In this document: piece by piece, positions 6,850 to 14,110 of the stretch
How positions within the stretch are numbered: position 1 is the first letter of the stretch
Layout of the letters: each line of letters opens with the position of its first letter
Assembly (NCBI GenBank): GCA_024542985.1
Contig: JAMXCX010000012.1
Span: forward strand, 1 to 39,960
DNA: 39,960 bases
Origin: Candidatus Omnitrophota bacterium
GTDB taxonomy: Bacteria; Omnitrophota; Gorgyraeia; Duberdicusellales; 4484-171
Reading direction: 5' to 3'
Program-made: the position numbers and the translations under genes
Notes under the pieces: generated by a model
The model's input: the letters and a program-made list of their open reading frames with translations, nothing else
What the model was told of the DNA's origin: nothing
The model's database searches: none

Positions 6850-8010
6850 TTATAGGGCCGCTTTCAATATCTTTAAAACGTCTTGTTCTTTTAATTCTCT
6901 AAAACTACCTACAGGGCCGAAACTGGTAATTTTTTTAGCCATATCTACCAACCTCTTATCTTCTACCCCCACTTCACTCAAAGTCTTAGGCATCCCCAAC
7001 CTGTTAAAAAAGTCCCTTGTTTTCTCAATTCCTTCTTTAGCTGCCGCAAACTCATCTGCTTCGTCTATACTCCAAACTTTTCTAGCGTATTCAACGAATT
7101 TAGGTAAAGTTTTTTTATCTAATACATATTCCATCCAATAGGGAGTTAATATCGCCAATCCTACTCCGTGGGTTAAATCATAAACAGCACTGATTTGGTG
7201 CTCTATATAATGGGTAGACCAATCTCCTATTTTGCCGTAAGTTAAGAGGCCGTTTAAAGCCAGGCTACTTGCCCACATTAAGTTTGCTCTCGCGGGATAA
7301 TTTTTAGGTTCCCTCAACGCTATCGGCCCGTATTTTATGCAGGTTTCAAGAATGGCCTCAGCAAGTTTATCTTGAATAAAAGTACCTTCTGTTAAGCAAA
7401 AATACTGCTCTAAAACATGACTGTATATATCGACAACTCCGGCGGCAGTATGTTTTTTTGAAACCGTGAAAGTGCAGCTCGGGTCTAAAAAAGAAAATCT
7501 TGGCCTTAAGACCTCACTGCCAGCCGCTAATTTCTCCTGGGTTTCTTGGTTGCTTATAACGCTAAAGCCGTTCATCTCAGAACCGGTAGCAGCAAGCGTT
7601 AGAACAACTCCTATGGGCAAGGCTTTTTCTATCTGAGCTTTTTTTGAGAAAAAATCCCAAGGGTCGGAGTTATAATAGAATCCGGCAGCGATAGCTTTAG
7701 CGCAGTCAATTACGCTTCCGCCACCAACTGCCAAAATGAGCTCTAAGCTATGAGCCCGACATAATTTTATGCCCTTTCTTACGTTGGTTATTCTAGGATT
7801 AGGTTTAATTCCGGTCAATTCTTTATAGGTAATATTGCTGTTTTTTAATACTTTTATCAACTTATCGTATAGACCGATTTTTTTTATACTTACCTTTCCG
7901 TAAACCAAAAGAACTCTAGCGGCATATTTTTTAATTTCCGGCCCGATTTTTCCTATTTTTTTTTGGCCGAAAAATATTTTCGTAGGAATGGAATATTCAA
8001 AATCAAGCAC
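6850..8010 (-). CDS. Iron-containing alcohol dehydrogenase (BdhA/YqhD type)
   Basis: 386 residues, full length for NAD(P)H-dependent butanol dehydrogenase-type group III alcohol dehydrogenases. The dinucleotide motif AVGGGSVID is at 94-102, with metal ligands Asp194, His198, His267 and His281, and His271 in HYIEHQ. It should reduce aldehydes or ketones in the cytosol, as in fermentative or aldehyde-detoxifying metabolism. The gene is divergent from the HD-GYP gene at 8218. The true substrate cannot be inferred. Confidence 0.92.
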   Translation of the reverse strand: MLDFEYSIPTKIFFGQKKIGKIGPEIKKYAARVLLVYGKVSIKKIGLYDKLIKVLKNSNITYKELTGIKPNPRITNVRKGIKLCRAHSLELILAVGGGSVIDCAKAIAAGFYYNSDPWDFFSKKAQIEKALPIGVVLTLAATGSEMNGFSVISNQETQEKLAAGSEVLRPRFSFLDPSCTFTVSKKHTAAGVVDIYSHVLEQYFCLTEGTFIQDKLAEAILETCIKYGPIALREPKNYPARANLMWASSLALNGLLTYGKIGDWSTHYIEHQISAVYDLTHGVGLAILTPYWMEYVLDKKTLPKFVEYARKVWSIDEADEFAAAKEGIEKTRDFFNRLGMPKTLSEVGVEDKRLVDMAKKITSFGPVGSFRELKEQDVLKILKAAL

Positions 8011-8148
8011 TCGTTATAGTCTCCTTATTCTTAGCCTGCCTTATAAAAATTCGTCCCCGCTACCCTAATTATTATATCACTGCTGGCGACTATTAAAACT
8101 CAAAAAAAATAGACCCTGAATGCTTAAATATAAAAAAATAAAGGCTAC

Positions 8149-8177
8149 TTGCTATTTGCCTTAGCATATCTTATAAT
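8149..8177 (+). promoter_or_regulatory. Predicted sigma-70 promoter of HD-GYP gene
   Basis: TTGCTA (8149-8154), 17 bases, TATAAT (8172-8177). The promoter overlaps the upstream part of the open frame, which rules out the possible TTG start at 8149 and supports the ATG at 8218. Confidence 0.6.
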
Positions 8178-8180
8178 AAA

Positions 8181-8195
8181 ACAATTGGCAATTGT
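8181..8195. promoter_or_regulatory. Perfect palindrome at transcription start, possible operator
   Basis: ACAATTGGCAATTGT is a perfect 7-1-7 inverted repeat placed where transcription from the predicted -10 box would begin. This is the position of a repressor operator. No regulator is known for it. Confidence 0.35.
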
Positions 8196-8217
8196 TTCAT
8201 CCAAAAGGAACAAAAAA

Positions 8218-9114
8218 ATGCAACTAAAACTAAAAAAGAACCTATACAGTATAGATAAAAATCTTCTGGTTAAAGCCGGAGAGGCAATAAACGATACTGT
8301 TCTAGATAGAGCTGTTGAAAAGGCTAGAAAGATATACCTAGTAAAATTAAAAAATACAACAATACTCAAAGATATTAAAAAAGCTTTCCTAGATGAACGT
8401 TACGCTATAATATTTTCTTCAAAAAACGCTAAACAAAGAATATTGTCGGTGCTGGGAGGAATTTCAATACCAAAAACTATTCTGGCCGAATTAAAAAACT
8501 TAAAAATAAATTTTCCTTACACTTATCTGCATATAATAATGATTGCCCCTTTAGCAATGCGCGTAGCTTTGCATAAAGACGTGAGAGGGAAATTTAGCCT
8601 GAAACGAATTGGAGAATTATGCCTTGCTCATGATATCGGCAAATCACGAATCTCGAAACGTATTATTAATAAAAAAACCCCTCTTACTGCTAAAGAATAT
8701 AGAATTCTACGAATGCATCCGCTAATCGGACATGTATTATTGCATTACTATTATGGCAAAGAACATAGTAAATATGATTTTGTATCCTACGAACATCATG
8801 AACGCCTGGATGGCTCAGGGTATCCCAGAAGAATAAAAAAAATGAGTCTATATTCACAGTTAATCGCCATAATCGATATCTTTGATGCCTTGACGTCGCA
8901 GAGACCTTATAGAAGTGGCACCTACAGCTTCCGGGGAGCAATTGATCTCTTAATAGATGAAGCTAAAAAGGGCAGGCTAAATAAAAGGTTTGTCTACTCT
9001 TTGATAGCTTTTGCAAGACACAAACAACCTATACTAAAAGGAATGAAAGTTTCCAAATTCTCAAGAGACCTGCCTCCTGAATGGAATGCCTATGGCAAGA
9101 TAGCCCGTAAATAA
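8218..9114 (+). CDS. HD-GYP domain phosphodiesterase
   Basis: 298 residues from the ATG at 8218, which has AAAGGAA upstream. Intact HD-GYP signatures: HDIGKS with His138/Asp139, LRMHPLIG, HHERLDGSGYP (HHE 193-195, GYP 201-203) and the DIFDALTSQRPYR helix. The family hydrolyses cyclic-di-GMP to GMP or pGpG using a bi- or trinuclear metal site. The N-terminal 110 residues resemble no sensor I recognise and carry no membrane segment, so the enzyme is probably cytosolic. It contrasts with the inactive-looking relative at 5164-6297. It stands alone between its own promoter and a terminator near 9279-9310. Confidence 0.88.
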   Translation: MQLKLKKNLYSIDKNLLVKAGEAINDTVLDRAVEKARKIYLVKLKNTTILKDIKKAFLDERYAIIFSSKNAKQRILSVLGGISIPKTILAELKNLKINFPYTYLHIIMIAPLAMRVALHKDVRGKFSLKRIGELCLAHDIGKSRISKRIINKKTPLTAKEYRILRMHPLIGHVLLHYYYGKEHSKYDFVSYEHHERLDGSGYPRRIKKMSLYSQLIAIIDIFDALTSQRPYRSGTYSFRGAIDLLIDEAKKGRLNKRFVYSLIAFARHKQPILKGMKVSKFSRDLPPEWNAYGKIARK

Positions 9115-9278
9115 ACTCCTCCTAAACATATCTCTAGCCTCGACTCTTAACTATCCCCCGGATAACAGCCTTGCGCACCCTGAAAACGGTTTCAAGACAC
9201 CTTCTGTTTACTATTGATTACACCCAACAATAGGCTTAGAATGAGAATTGAAAGGAACTCCACTAATCTCCACAAAAT

Positions 9279-9310
9279 GAGGGAGGCATAACGCTTCCCT
9301 CTTCTTTTTT
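9279..9310 (+). terminator. Rho-independent terminator after HD-GYP gene
   Basis: GAGGGAGGC (9279-9287) pairs with GCTTCCCTC (9293-9301), followed by TTCTTTTTT. It lies 165 bases past the HD-GYP stop; the intervening bases show no gene. Confidence 0.75.
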
Positions 9311-9323
9311 AGATAAGTCTAAA

Positions 9324-9509
9324 TTATTTTAAGAGGTCTCTGGTCCAATATTTAAGGTTTTCCAGAAAATCTTGATTACTGAGATCATAGAAGTGATTGC
9401 AGAGATTTTTATATATTTTACAATATTCTTCCAATCTCTGCCTGCCGGTAGGTAGATCTGGAGTCTTTATCAAATATCTGTAATTAGAGAGCTTTTTTAA
9501 AATATGCAA
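9324..9509 (-). CDS. Small ORF in frame behind exonuclease stop; doubtful
   Basis: 61 residues from a TTG at 9509 without a ribosome binding site. It reads in the same frame as the exonuclease gene that ends in TAA at 9528, six codons earlier, so it could be a separated C-terminal tail or a random extension. Composition looks protein-like (EEYCKIYKNLCNHFYDLSNQ). Residues 18-25 (DLPTGRQR) are encoded by a palindromic repeat (9438-9455) that also occurs in non-coding DNA at 12529-12548. No family recognised. Confidence 0.3.
   Translation of the reverse strand: MHILKKLSNYRYLIKTPDLPTGRQRLEEYCKIYKNLCNHFYDLSNQDFLENLKYWTRDLLK
9438..9455. repeat. CTGCCTGCCGGTAGG palindromic repeat, copy inside an ORF
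   Basis: CTGCCTGCCGGTAGGTAG, nearly identical to CTGCCTGCCGGTAGGCAG within 12529-12548. It reads LPTGRQ in the minus-strand ORF. Confidence 0.65.
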
Positions 9510-9527
9510 AGGATAATAACAAAAGGG

Positions 9528-10112
9528 TTATTTAAGATTTTCAGAAAGCATATTACAAAATAATAACCCTTGCTCAATAGCATCATCAAGGGCCACGTGG
9601 CTTTTTTTATTTTTGTCAAACCATCTCTTAGGCATATTTGACTTAGTGATGCTGTAAAAAGGTTTTTTCATCATTGCGCAGGCAAAGGTTTTAATATCAA
9701 AAGCAAGATAGGTAAAAGGGCTCTTTCCGGTAAATTTGATTAAATACCAGTAAATAAAAGTAAAATCAAAAGAAGCCGGATAAGCAACAAAAACCGGTTT
9801 TTGCCCTAATGACTTTAACCATTTAGAATAAGCCACCATGGCCTCTTTAGGTTTCTGCAAATCTTTTCGGCAGAGATTCCAAGCTCGATTATGCCTGCGC
9901 CACCACTGCATCGTAGGCGGATCCTGTTTTGCATCGGGTAATGTTTCTAAATTAACCGAAAAAGTAGAAATAATTTTTTTATCAAGGCTAAAAGCTGCCG
10001 AGCCGAAACTAAGCATAGAATATTCACCGGGTATAGGCCCGTCGGCTTCAATATCTGTACTTACGTAAATTTCCCGCATAGGATTATAAATAGGGCCTCG
10101 CTGCTGAAACAT
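9528..10112 (-). CDS. DEDDh-type 3'-5' exonuclease
   Basis: 194 residues from 10112; a second ATG at 10079 (residue 12) gives a start right at the first strand and is equally plausible. The family is RNase T / Rv2179c-like. Seen: the first acidic motif STDIEADGP (Asp and Glu one residue apart), the middle [12 protein letters not shown] Asp, and the last motif HVALDDA with the catalytic His and Asp. It should trim RNA or DNA 3' ends in the cytosol. No partner genes nearby define its substrate. Confidence 0.8.
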   Translation of the reverse strand: MFQQRGPIYNPMREIYVSTDIEADGPIPGEYSMLSFGSAAFSLDKKIISTFSVNLETLPDAKQDPPTMQWWRRHNRAWNLCRKDLQKPKEAMVAYSKWLKSLGQKPVFVAYPASFDFTFIYWYLIKFTGKSPFTYLAFDIKTFACAMMKKPFYSITKSNMPKRWFDKNKKSHVALDDAIEQGLLFCNMLSENLK

Positions 10113-10289
10113 AGCCCTAAAATCTGATTATAGCAGAAATATCTTAAAAAGGTGAGGTAATTTACTACTTTTAAGTTGGATAGAATTAAGGCGGGCTGTG
10201 GCAGTTAAAGATTATGCCTGTTGGCTATAAGTTTTTAGCTCATAAAAACATAATAGCCAAAAAAATACACCTATATGTGCGGAATCGGG

Positions 10290-10637
10290 CTAATTAACAA
10301 TATTTTTAAACATCTTTTTGACTTTTCCGTTTTGAATCTGGACCTGAAAAATCGAGTTTTTATCTTTTGTATTCCAAATATAAGTGCTTTTTTTAATGCC
10401 TCTGCTGCGGTCAAACTCCTTAGCAATCAGCATGGGTGTCCCCATGATCTTTGTTACTTCATCTGCACTCATTCCTTTTTTGATTCTCAAAAAATTATTA
10501 ACATTTACCTTTCCGTAATCAATATGCTTTGATGCTGAGCCTTTACGAATATTACCGGGTGCAGTCTTTTCATTAGGAGCCAATTTAGTGCAAGAAATCA
10601 AAAATAAACTCATCAAAAGTACTAAAAAAACTTTCAT
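10290..10637 (-). CDS. BamE/SmpA-like small lipoprotein
   Basis: 115 residues with a signal peptide and lipobox LFLISC (Cys16), so it should be lipid-anchored. The mature part holds FLRIKKGMSADEVTKIMGTPM, the signature of the SmpA/OmlA (BamE) fold, followed by YIWNTKDKNSIFQVQIQNGKVKKM, the expected strands. BamE itself is part of the outer-membrane beta-barrel assembly machine, but the domain is widespread in other lipoproteins. It is last in the small operon under the c-di-GMP riboswitch, 34 bases after the gene at 10672-10974, suggesting an envelope role regulated by c-di-GMP. Confidence 0.78.
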   Translation of the reverse strand: MKVFLVLLMSLFLISCTKLAPNEKTAPGNIRKGSASKHIDYGKVNVNNFLRIKKGMSADEVTKIMGTPMLIAKEFDRSRGIKKSTYIWNTKDKNSIFQVQIQNGKVKKMFKNIVN

Positions 10638-10671
10638 TGCTCTCCTCCTTTATTAAAGTTTATTTAGGGTT

Positions 10672-10974
10672 CTAGGAGAACCCTCTTCTCCGGCGCCTTC
10701 CAATACGCCTTTTTTTAGTCTTTTTTTCCTCAGCTACGGAATCAAAATAAGTCTTCTCCATAATATGTATATAAAAATCAATATCATGGAAATCGATATA
10801 ATTATCAAATTGCTTCTCGTAAATACCGGAAACTCTAAGCCTGCGATCGTTTATTGAATTTGCGCCGGCATTTAAAGCAAAACCGGCTTTGCCTGTAACG
10901 CTATTGTCAGCTAGCCCTAAAACTAAATTTGCGCTTGAAAACAACAAAGCAATAAAAAATACTTTCCCTGTCAT
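10672..10974 (-). CDS. Secreted protein of unknown function under c-di-GMP riboswitch
   Basis: 100 residues. It has a clear N-terminal signal peptide (MTGKVFFIALLFSSANLVLG), a middle region without a recognised domain, and a strongly basic C-terminus (KKTKKRRIGRRRRRGFS) that could bind nucleic acid, acidic polysaccharide or lipid. It begins nine bases after the stop of a 23-residue membrane peptide. Placement behind a c-di-GMP riboswitch suggests a surface or adhesion-related role; that is inference. Confidence 0.6.
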   Translation of the reverse strand: MTGKVFFIALLFSSANLVLGLADNSVTGKAGFALNAGANSINDRRLRVSGIYEKQFDNYIDFHDIDFYIHIMEKTYFDSVAEEKKTKKRRIGRRRRRGFS

Positions 10975-10983
10975 AATGCTTTT

Positions 10984-11055
10984 CTATTTAAAAACAACCA
11001 AAATAATTATAAAAACAAAAAGCCATAACACTCTGAGCAAAACATCCATCAACAT
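10984..11055 (-). CDS. 23-residue single-helix membrane micropeptide
   Basis: ATG at 11055-11053, stop TAG at 10986-10984, with AAGGGG nine bases ahead of the ATG. The product is almost one transmembrane helix: MLMDVLLRVLWLFVFII then ILVVFK. It lies between the riboswitch terminator and the secreted-protein gene. It may be a membrane microprotein or a leader ORF that feeds ribosomes to the next gene, which has a poor ribosome binding site. Confidence 0.5.
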   Translation of the reverse strand: MLMDVLLRVLWLFVFIIILVVFK

Positions 11056-11125
11056 CTTAACCGCCCCTTTTTATCGAAATCCTGCAATCAACAGTTAAAA
11101 TAAAATATGGCATAAGCTTATAAAA

Positions 11126-11156
11126 ATAAAAAAAACCTTGAGACAAATTCAAGGTT
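11126..11156 (-). terminator. Riboswitch-controlled intrinsic terminator
   Basis: Minus strand: AACCTTGA (11156-11149), 7-base loop, TCAAGGTT (11141-11134), then a run of T broken only by one A. It starts about 11 bases after the aptamer and upstream of the genes it would control, the usual layout of a transcriptional riboswitch expression platform. Confidence 0.8.
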
Positions 11157-11167
11157 TTTAAAACATA

Positions 11168-11239
11168 TACCTAGCAACGCAGCCGGCCATTTTGGCCCTG
11201 TCGTTTTGCGTCCTAAGATTACTCTTAGTTTGCCTTTTT
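11168..11239 (-). ncRNA. c-di-GMP-I (GEMM) riboswitch aptamer
   Basis: Read on the minus strand, the region has the class I c-di-GMP aptamer order: AAAAAGGCAAAC; a P2 stem CTAAGA/TCTTAG capped by a GNRA-type GTAA loop; GGACGCAAA; a P3 region with GGGCC-AAAAT-GGCC; then GCTGCGTTGCTAGG, whose TTGCT can pair with AGCAA-like bases of the 5' strand to close P1. All conserved blocks are in order and spacing. With the following terminator it should make transcription of the genes at 11055-10290 depend on c-di-GMP. Whether it is ON or OFF with ligand cannot be told by eye. Confidence 0.9.
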
Positions 11240-11388
11240 AAGTACTCCTAATTTTCAAATATCCTATTAAGAGGTAACATATTTTTCAGAAATTTTCAAG
11301 GTAAAAACAGAAAATATTTACTACAAATCATAAAGCCTATTTATCTTAATTTTTGAAAAGTTTGCTGTTTCCAAAATTTATATTTTAA

Positions 11389-11397
11389 TGATATAAT
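11389..11397 (+). promoter_or_regulatory. Extended -10 promoter, leaderless start of sugar kinase
   Basis: TGATATAAT (11389-11397), an extended -10 box, ends nine bases before the ATG at 11406. Transcription would begin within a base or two of the start codon; there is no ribosome binding site. Confidence 0.5.
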
Positions 11398-11405
11398 ATA
11401 TCCTT

Positions 11406-12359
11406 ATGAGAAAATATATTTTAACTGTTACCTTAAACCCGGCAATAGATAAAACAGTCAAGGTGCCAAATTTTAAAACCGGCAAGGATTTCCGTGAACA
11501 AAATCTATCCTTAAGTGCCGGAGGGAAAGGCATAAACACCTCTCAAGTTTTAAAACATCTTGGTGTACCTACTCTGGCTACCGGTTTTTTAGGGGGAGGG
11601 GGAGGCGAATATATTAAGAACCAATTAAATAAAGAAAAAATAAAATATGATTTTTGCGCTATAGGAAACAATACGCGTACAAGTTTGACTATTCTTGACC
11701 CTCGCTTAAACACCATAACCCGCCTGCTGGAACGCGGGCCCAAAATCACTAAAAAGGAATTAAATGCTTTTCGGAGAAAATTCTCTTCTCTACTTAACAA
11801 CTGTCGCTATGTGATAATTTCCGGGAGAAATGCCGTCGGCGTAACTGACTCATTTTACGGAGAATTAATTGCTGAGGCAAAAAAGAAAAATATATTAACT
11901 GTATTTGATACGAGCGGTAAACCCTATGAACTAGGCCTTATACAACGCCCTTTCATGGTAAAACCGAATTTGAAGGAAGCTGAACAAATAACAGGACTTA
12001 AGATTCTGACTATTTCAGAAGTAAAACAGGCTGCGTTTTATTTTTACAAGCGAGGAATACAAATCTCTGCTATTACTCTGGGTTCACTGGGAGCAATTGT
12101 CTTCAACGGCCAAGAAATGCTGTTAGCTATACCGCCAAAACTAAAACGTAAAAATCCAGTAGGGTGCGGCGATTCCTTTATAGCCGGATTTATTGCCTGG
12201 CATTGGCGCAAAAGGAGCTTTAGAGAATGTGTTAAGATGGCTACTATCTGCGGGGCCGCAAATGCCTTAAGCCTTAATCCCGGATTTATTAAACCCGGAA
12301 CTATCCAAAAAGTATCACGGCAAGTGAAAATAAAAACCCTAAAATACAATTCTTATTAA
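11406..12359 (+). CDS. PfkB-family sugar-phosphate kinase, FruK-like 1-phosphofructokinase
   Basis: 317 residues, normal for 1-phosphofructokinase / tagatose-6-phosphate kinase. Seen: N-terminal TVTLNPAIDKTV, GGKGINTSQVLKHLG (substrate-binding glycines), VKPNLKEAEQITG, ITLGSLGAIV, and the catalytic anion hole NPVGCGDSFIAGF with the base Asp. It phosphorylates fructose-1-phosphate or a similar sugar phosphate with ATP in the cytosol. No PTS genes or aldolase are adjacent, so the exact substrate is open. It appears to be a single-gene transcript. Confidence 0.85.
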   Translation: MRKYILTVTLNPAIDKTVKVPNFKTGKDFREQNLSLSAGGKGINTSQVLKHLGVPTLATGFLGGGGGEYIKNQLNKEKIKYDFCAIGNNTRTSLTILDPRLNTITRLLERGPKITKKELNAFRRKFSSLLNNCRYVIISGRNAVGVTDSFYGELIAEAKKKNILTVFDTSGKPYELGLIQRPFMVKPNLKEAEQITGLKILTISEVKQAAFYFYKRGIQISAITLGSLGAIVFNGQEMLLAIPPKLKRKNPVGCGDSFIAGFIAWHWRKRSFRECVKMATICGAANALSLNPGFIKPGTIQKVSRQVKIKTLKYNSY

Positions 12360-12374
12360 CTTACCAAATATCTT

Positions 12375-12396
12375 ACCCAACAGGGTAGTCTGTTGA
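12375..12396. repeat. ACCCAACAG..CTGTTG hairpin repeat, copy 1
   Basis: CAACAGGGTAGTCTGTTG (12378-12395) folds as CAACAG/CTGTTG. The same 21-base block with one change occurs at 21273-21293. Copy 1 sits just behind the sugar kinase stop. Confidence 0.6.
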
Positions 12397-12493
12397 CTTA
12401 TTTGTCTTTAGATAATAATACCCGAAAATCATCTCTTTTAGGCTCAAGCTGCCCTTAACCCCGGAATTATGTTTTTGTCCTGACGCCACAAAA

Positions 12494-12586
12494 CCTCGGT
12501 CTTTAGACCGAGGATGGAGGCGGGTCGGCCTGCCTGCCGGTAGGCAGGGATTCCACCCCTAAGGGAACCTCGGGCTTTAGCCCGGG
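12494..12586. repeat. Three consecutive palindromes (REP-like cluster)
   Basis: CCTCGGTCTTTAGACCGAGG (12494-12513), CCTGCCTGCCGGTAGGCAGG (12529-12548) and CCTCGGGCTTTAGCCCGGG (12568-12586) are near-perfect palindromes, far richer in G and C than their surroundings. The first and third share the form CCTCGGnCTTTAGnCCGnGG. They fill the 288-base gap between the sugar kinase and the first PilZ gene, which has no ORF. Confidence 0.7.
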
Positions 12587-12647
12587 TGGGGCTTCATTTC
12601 TATACTTGGACTCACGGTTTAAAAAGGAAAGACTATCTATTTTAAAG

Positions 12648-12992
12648 TTATTTTAAATTCTCATCTATGAACTGGCCTAGCTTTTTAAAAAAACTTTCAT
12701 TTAAACCCACATATCTTAATCTCGTCTCATAGATAGAGTCTTTGACTACTTCCCTAGAACTCAAAACAACACCAGTAATTTTTATTCTCTGGCGGATAAG
12801 CGGAAAATTCATCATCATTTCTAGTTGGATGCCTTTTTCGAATTTTTTGCCAGTAGTAATCAGCATTCCTCCCTGGCTTAAATTCTTTGTGCGGGAAATA
12901 TCGTAAACGCCCTTTTTGTCTTTTACTCTATAGCTGACAAAGTATCCGGCCTTTTGGCGGGGATACTTTCTTTTATTCATGCCTTCATACAT
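12648..12992 (-). CDS. PilZ domain protein
   Basis: 114 residues. The PilZ c-di-GMP contacts are visible: the N-terminal RKYPR (RxxxR-like) and, about 27 residues later, NLSQGGM ([D/N]xSxxG). A single PilZ domain with no other module; such proteins act as c-di-GMP-responsive adaptors for motility, polysaccharide or pilus machines. Start at residue 5 (MNKRKYPR) is possible. It follows a second PilZ gene by 52 bases on the same strand. Confidence 0.85.
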   Translation of the reverse strand: MYEGMNKRKYPRQKAGYFVSYRVKDKKGVYDISRTKNLSQGGMLITTGKKFEKGIQLEMMMNFPLIRQRIKITGVVLSSREVVKDSIYETRLRYVGLNESFFKKLGQFIDENLK

Positions 12993-13044
12993 GCCAATTT
13001 ATTAGCTCTTTATTAAACCCAGCAACAATGTTATTTTTGATAAT

Positions 13045-13425
13045 TTAAGACTTTTTTTTCTTTCGTTCATCTGGAGGGTAAAATGCATCCACGAACTGTT
13101 TTATTTGTTCCCTGTCACTATCATACATATCTATAAATTCAACGCCGACTTCATAGTTCTCCTTTTCCCCTTGAGTATCTTTTTTTAATTTAGCAATCCA
13201 GGCCACTCTTCCTTTTAAGTGAATAATTTTTCCTTCAGGAAGTTTAAATTCTAATTGCAGAACATCCCCTATTTCTGCTTCTCTTTTATCCATCGCAAGA
13301 CAAACCCCGCCCCCGGATATATTTCTTATATCATCCAAATTATCCAATGCGCCTTCTTTTCTCCAAAGAACTTTTATATTATTAGTATTTAGACGGGGGA
13401 ACTTTCTTTTTTCCTCTTCCTTCAT
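13045..13425 (-). CDS. PilZ domain protein
   Basis: 126 residues. RKFPR near residue 7 and DIRNISGGGVCL give both PilZ ligand motifs, followed by the beta-barrel strands (VLQLEFKLPEGKIIHLKGRVAWI) and YEVGVEFIDM typical of the C-terminal half. It ends in a basic KKKKS. It lies in tandem with the other PilZ gene and 18 bases after a two-helix membrane protein gene, so the three probably form one operon from the promoter at 13982-14009. Confidence 0.88.
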   Translation of the reverse strand: MKEEEKRKFPRLNTNNIKVLWRKEGALDNLDDIRNISGGGVCLAMDKREAEIGDVLQLEFKLPEGKIIHLKGRVAWIAKLKKDTQGEKENYEVGVEFIDMYDSDREQIKQFVDAFYPPDERKKKKS

Positions 13426-13443
13426 AATCTTTTATTTTTAAAA

Positions 13444-13698
13444 CTAGTAATAAAAAAGTTGCAAGAACACGGCTGAGAATTGCGCAAGGAATCCTAAAAA
13501 AATGAGCCTGACTCCACTCCTATAAATATCTCCGTCTAGCAAGGCTTCGATGTTGCTGCGTCTATCTTTATCAACCTCTGGAGGAGGCAAGCTTCTTCTG
13601 CCGGGTTTAACTGCGTATGCCAGCCTAACAGCCCCAATTAAACCGGCAACAAGACCTAAAAGAGTCAGATACTTTATTATTGTTGTTGACGAAAGCAT
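13444..13698 (-). CDS. Small membrane protein, two predicted helices
   Basis: 84 residues. Helix 1 is about residues 7-30 (IIKYLTLLGLVAGLIGAVRLAYA) with a polar loop (PGRRSLPPPEVDKDRRSN) and helix 2 about 62-82. A good GAAGGAGGTTTT ribosome binding site precedes the ATG. First gene of an operon with two PilZ proteins; it could be their membrane partner, but no family is recognised. Confidence 0.65.
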   Translation of the reverse strand: MLSSTTIIKYLTLLGLVAGLIGAVRLAYAVKPGRRSLPPPEVDKDRRSNIEALLDGDIYRSGVRLIFLGFLAQFSAVFLQLFYY

Positions 13699-13750
13699 AA
13701 AACCTCCTTCAATGAGACTTTCCCGATTTAATTATCATTAAATCGGGATT

Positions 13751-13793
13751 AGTCGAATTGCTCCTGAGCGACCGTAGAGAGTCGAAGGATCTT
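13751..13793 (+). repeat. REP-like element, AGTCGAATT family
   Basis: Begins AGTCGAATTGCTCCTGAGCG and continues to GAGTCGAAGGATC, folding as CTCCTGAGCGAC / GTCGAAGGA-type imperfect hairpin. A close relative reads on the minus strand at 20332-20287 (AGTCGAATTAATCCTGGGAC...GTGTCGCAGGGCTC). Confidence 0.55.
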
Positions 13794-13981
13794 ATCTATA
13801 TCCATTCAATCTTTCATTTGACATAGAACGTTCAATGAGCAAACATCTTCTAAAACGCAAAGCTTAGAAAACAGTTGTGTACGTGAACCATGAAAATTAG
13901 ATTTTTTATTGCCAAAAGACTAATTTATAATTCTATAAAGAACTGTACTATTGATTAAGAGAAAACTATTCACTCTTATTT

Positions 13982-14009
13982 ATTGTACCAAATTTGGTAA
14001 AAAATGCAA
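13982..14009 (-). promoter_or_regulatory. Extended -10 promoter for the PilZ operon
   Basis: Minus strand: TTGCAT (14009-14004), 16-base spacer ending TGG, TACAAT (13987-13982). The spacer and flanks match a second promoter at 17119-17092 almost base for base (ATTTGGTAnAATAAATA). Confidence 0.6.
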
Positions 14010-14110
14010 TTCTAAGAATGAAAAACTACGGTAGGAAACAACCGCCAAAAAAATGGCTACGCGGACATATTATGCAGTCATCAGTTTTAGAGATTTCTGA
14101 TAAGCAGTAT

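Larger units (their letters stand above)
13699..14110. other. 412-base gene-free stretch with palindrome, REP-like copy and promoter
   Basis: Holds an 11-bp-stem palindrome CCCGATTTAAT/ATTAAATCGGG (13722-13747), a REP-like element (13751-13793), and a minus-strand promoter (13982-14009). The implied 5' leader of the gene at 13698 is about 275 bases long and contains both repeats. No ORF or known RNA recognised. Confidence 0.6.

Noticed and set aside
8149-8217. Upstream extension of the HD-GYP gene from a TTG at 8149
   Set aside because: The stretch contains a good promoter (TTGCTA-17-TATAAT) and a palindrome, and the ATG at 8218 has a ribosome binding site.
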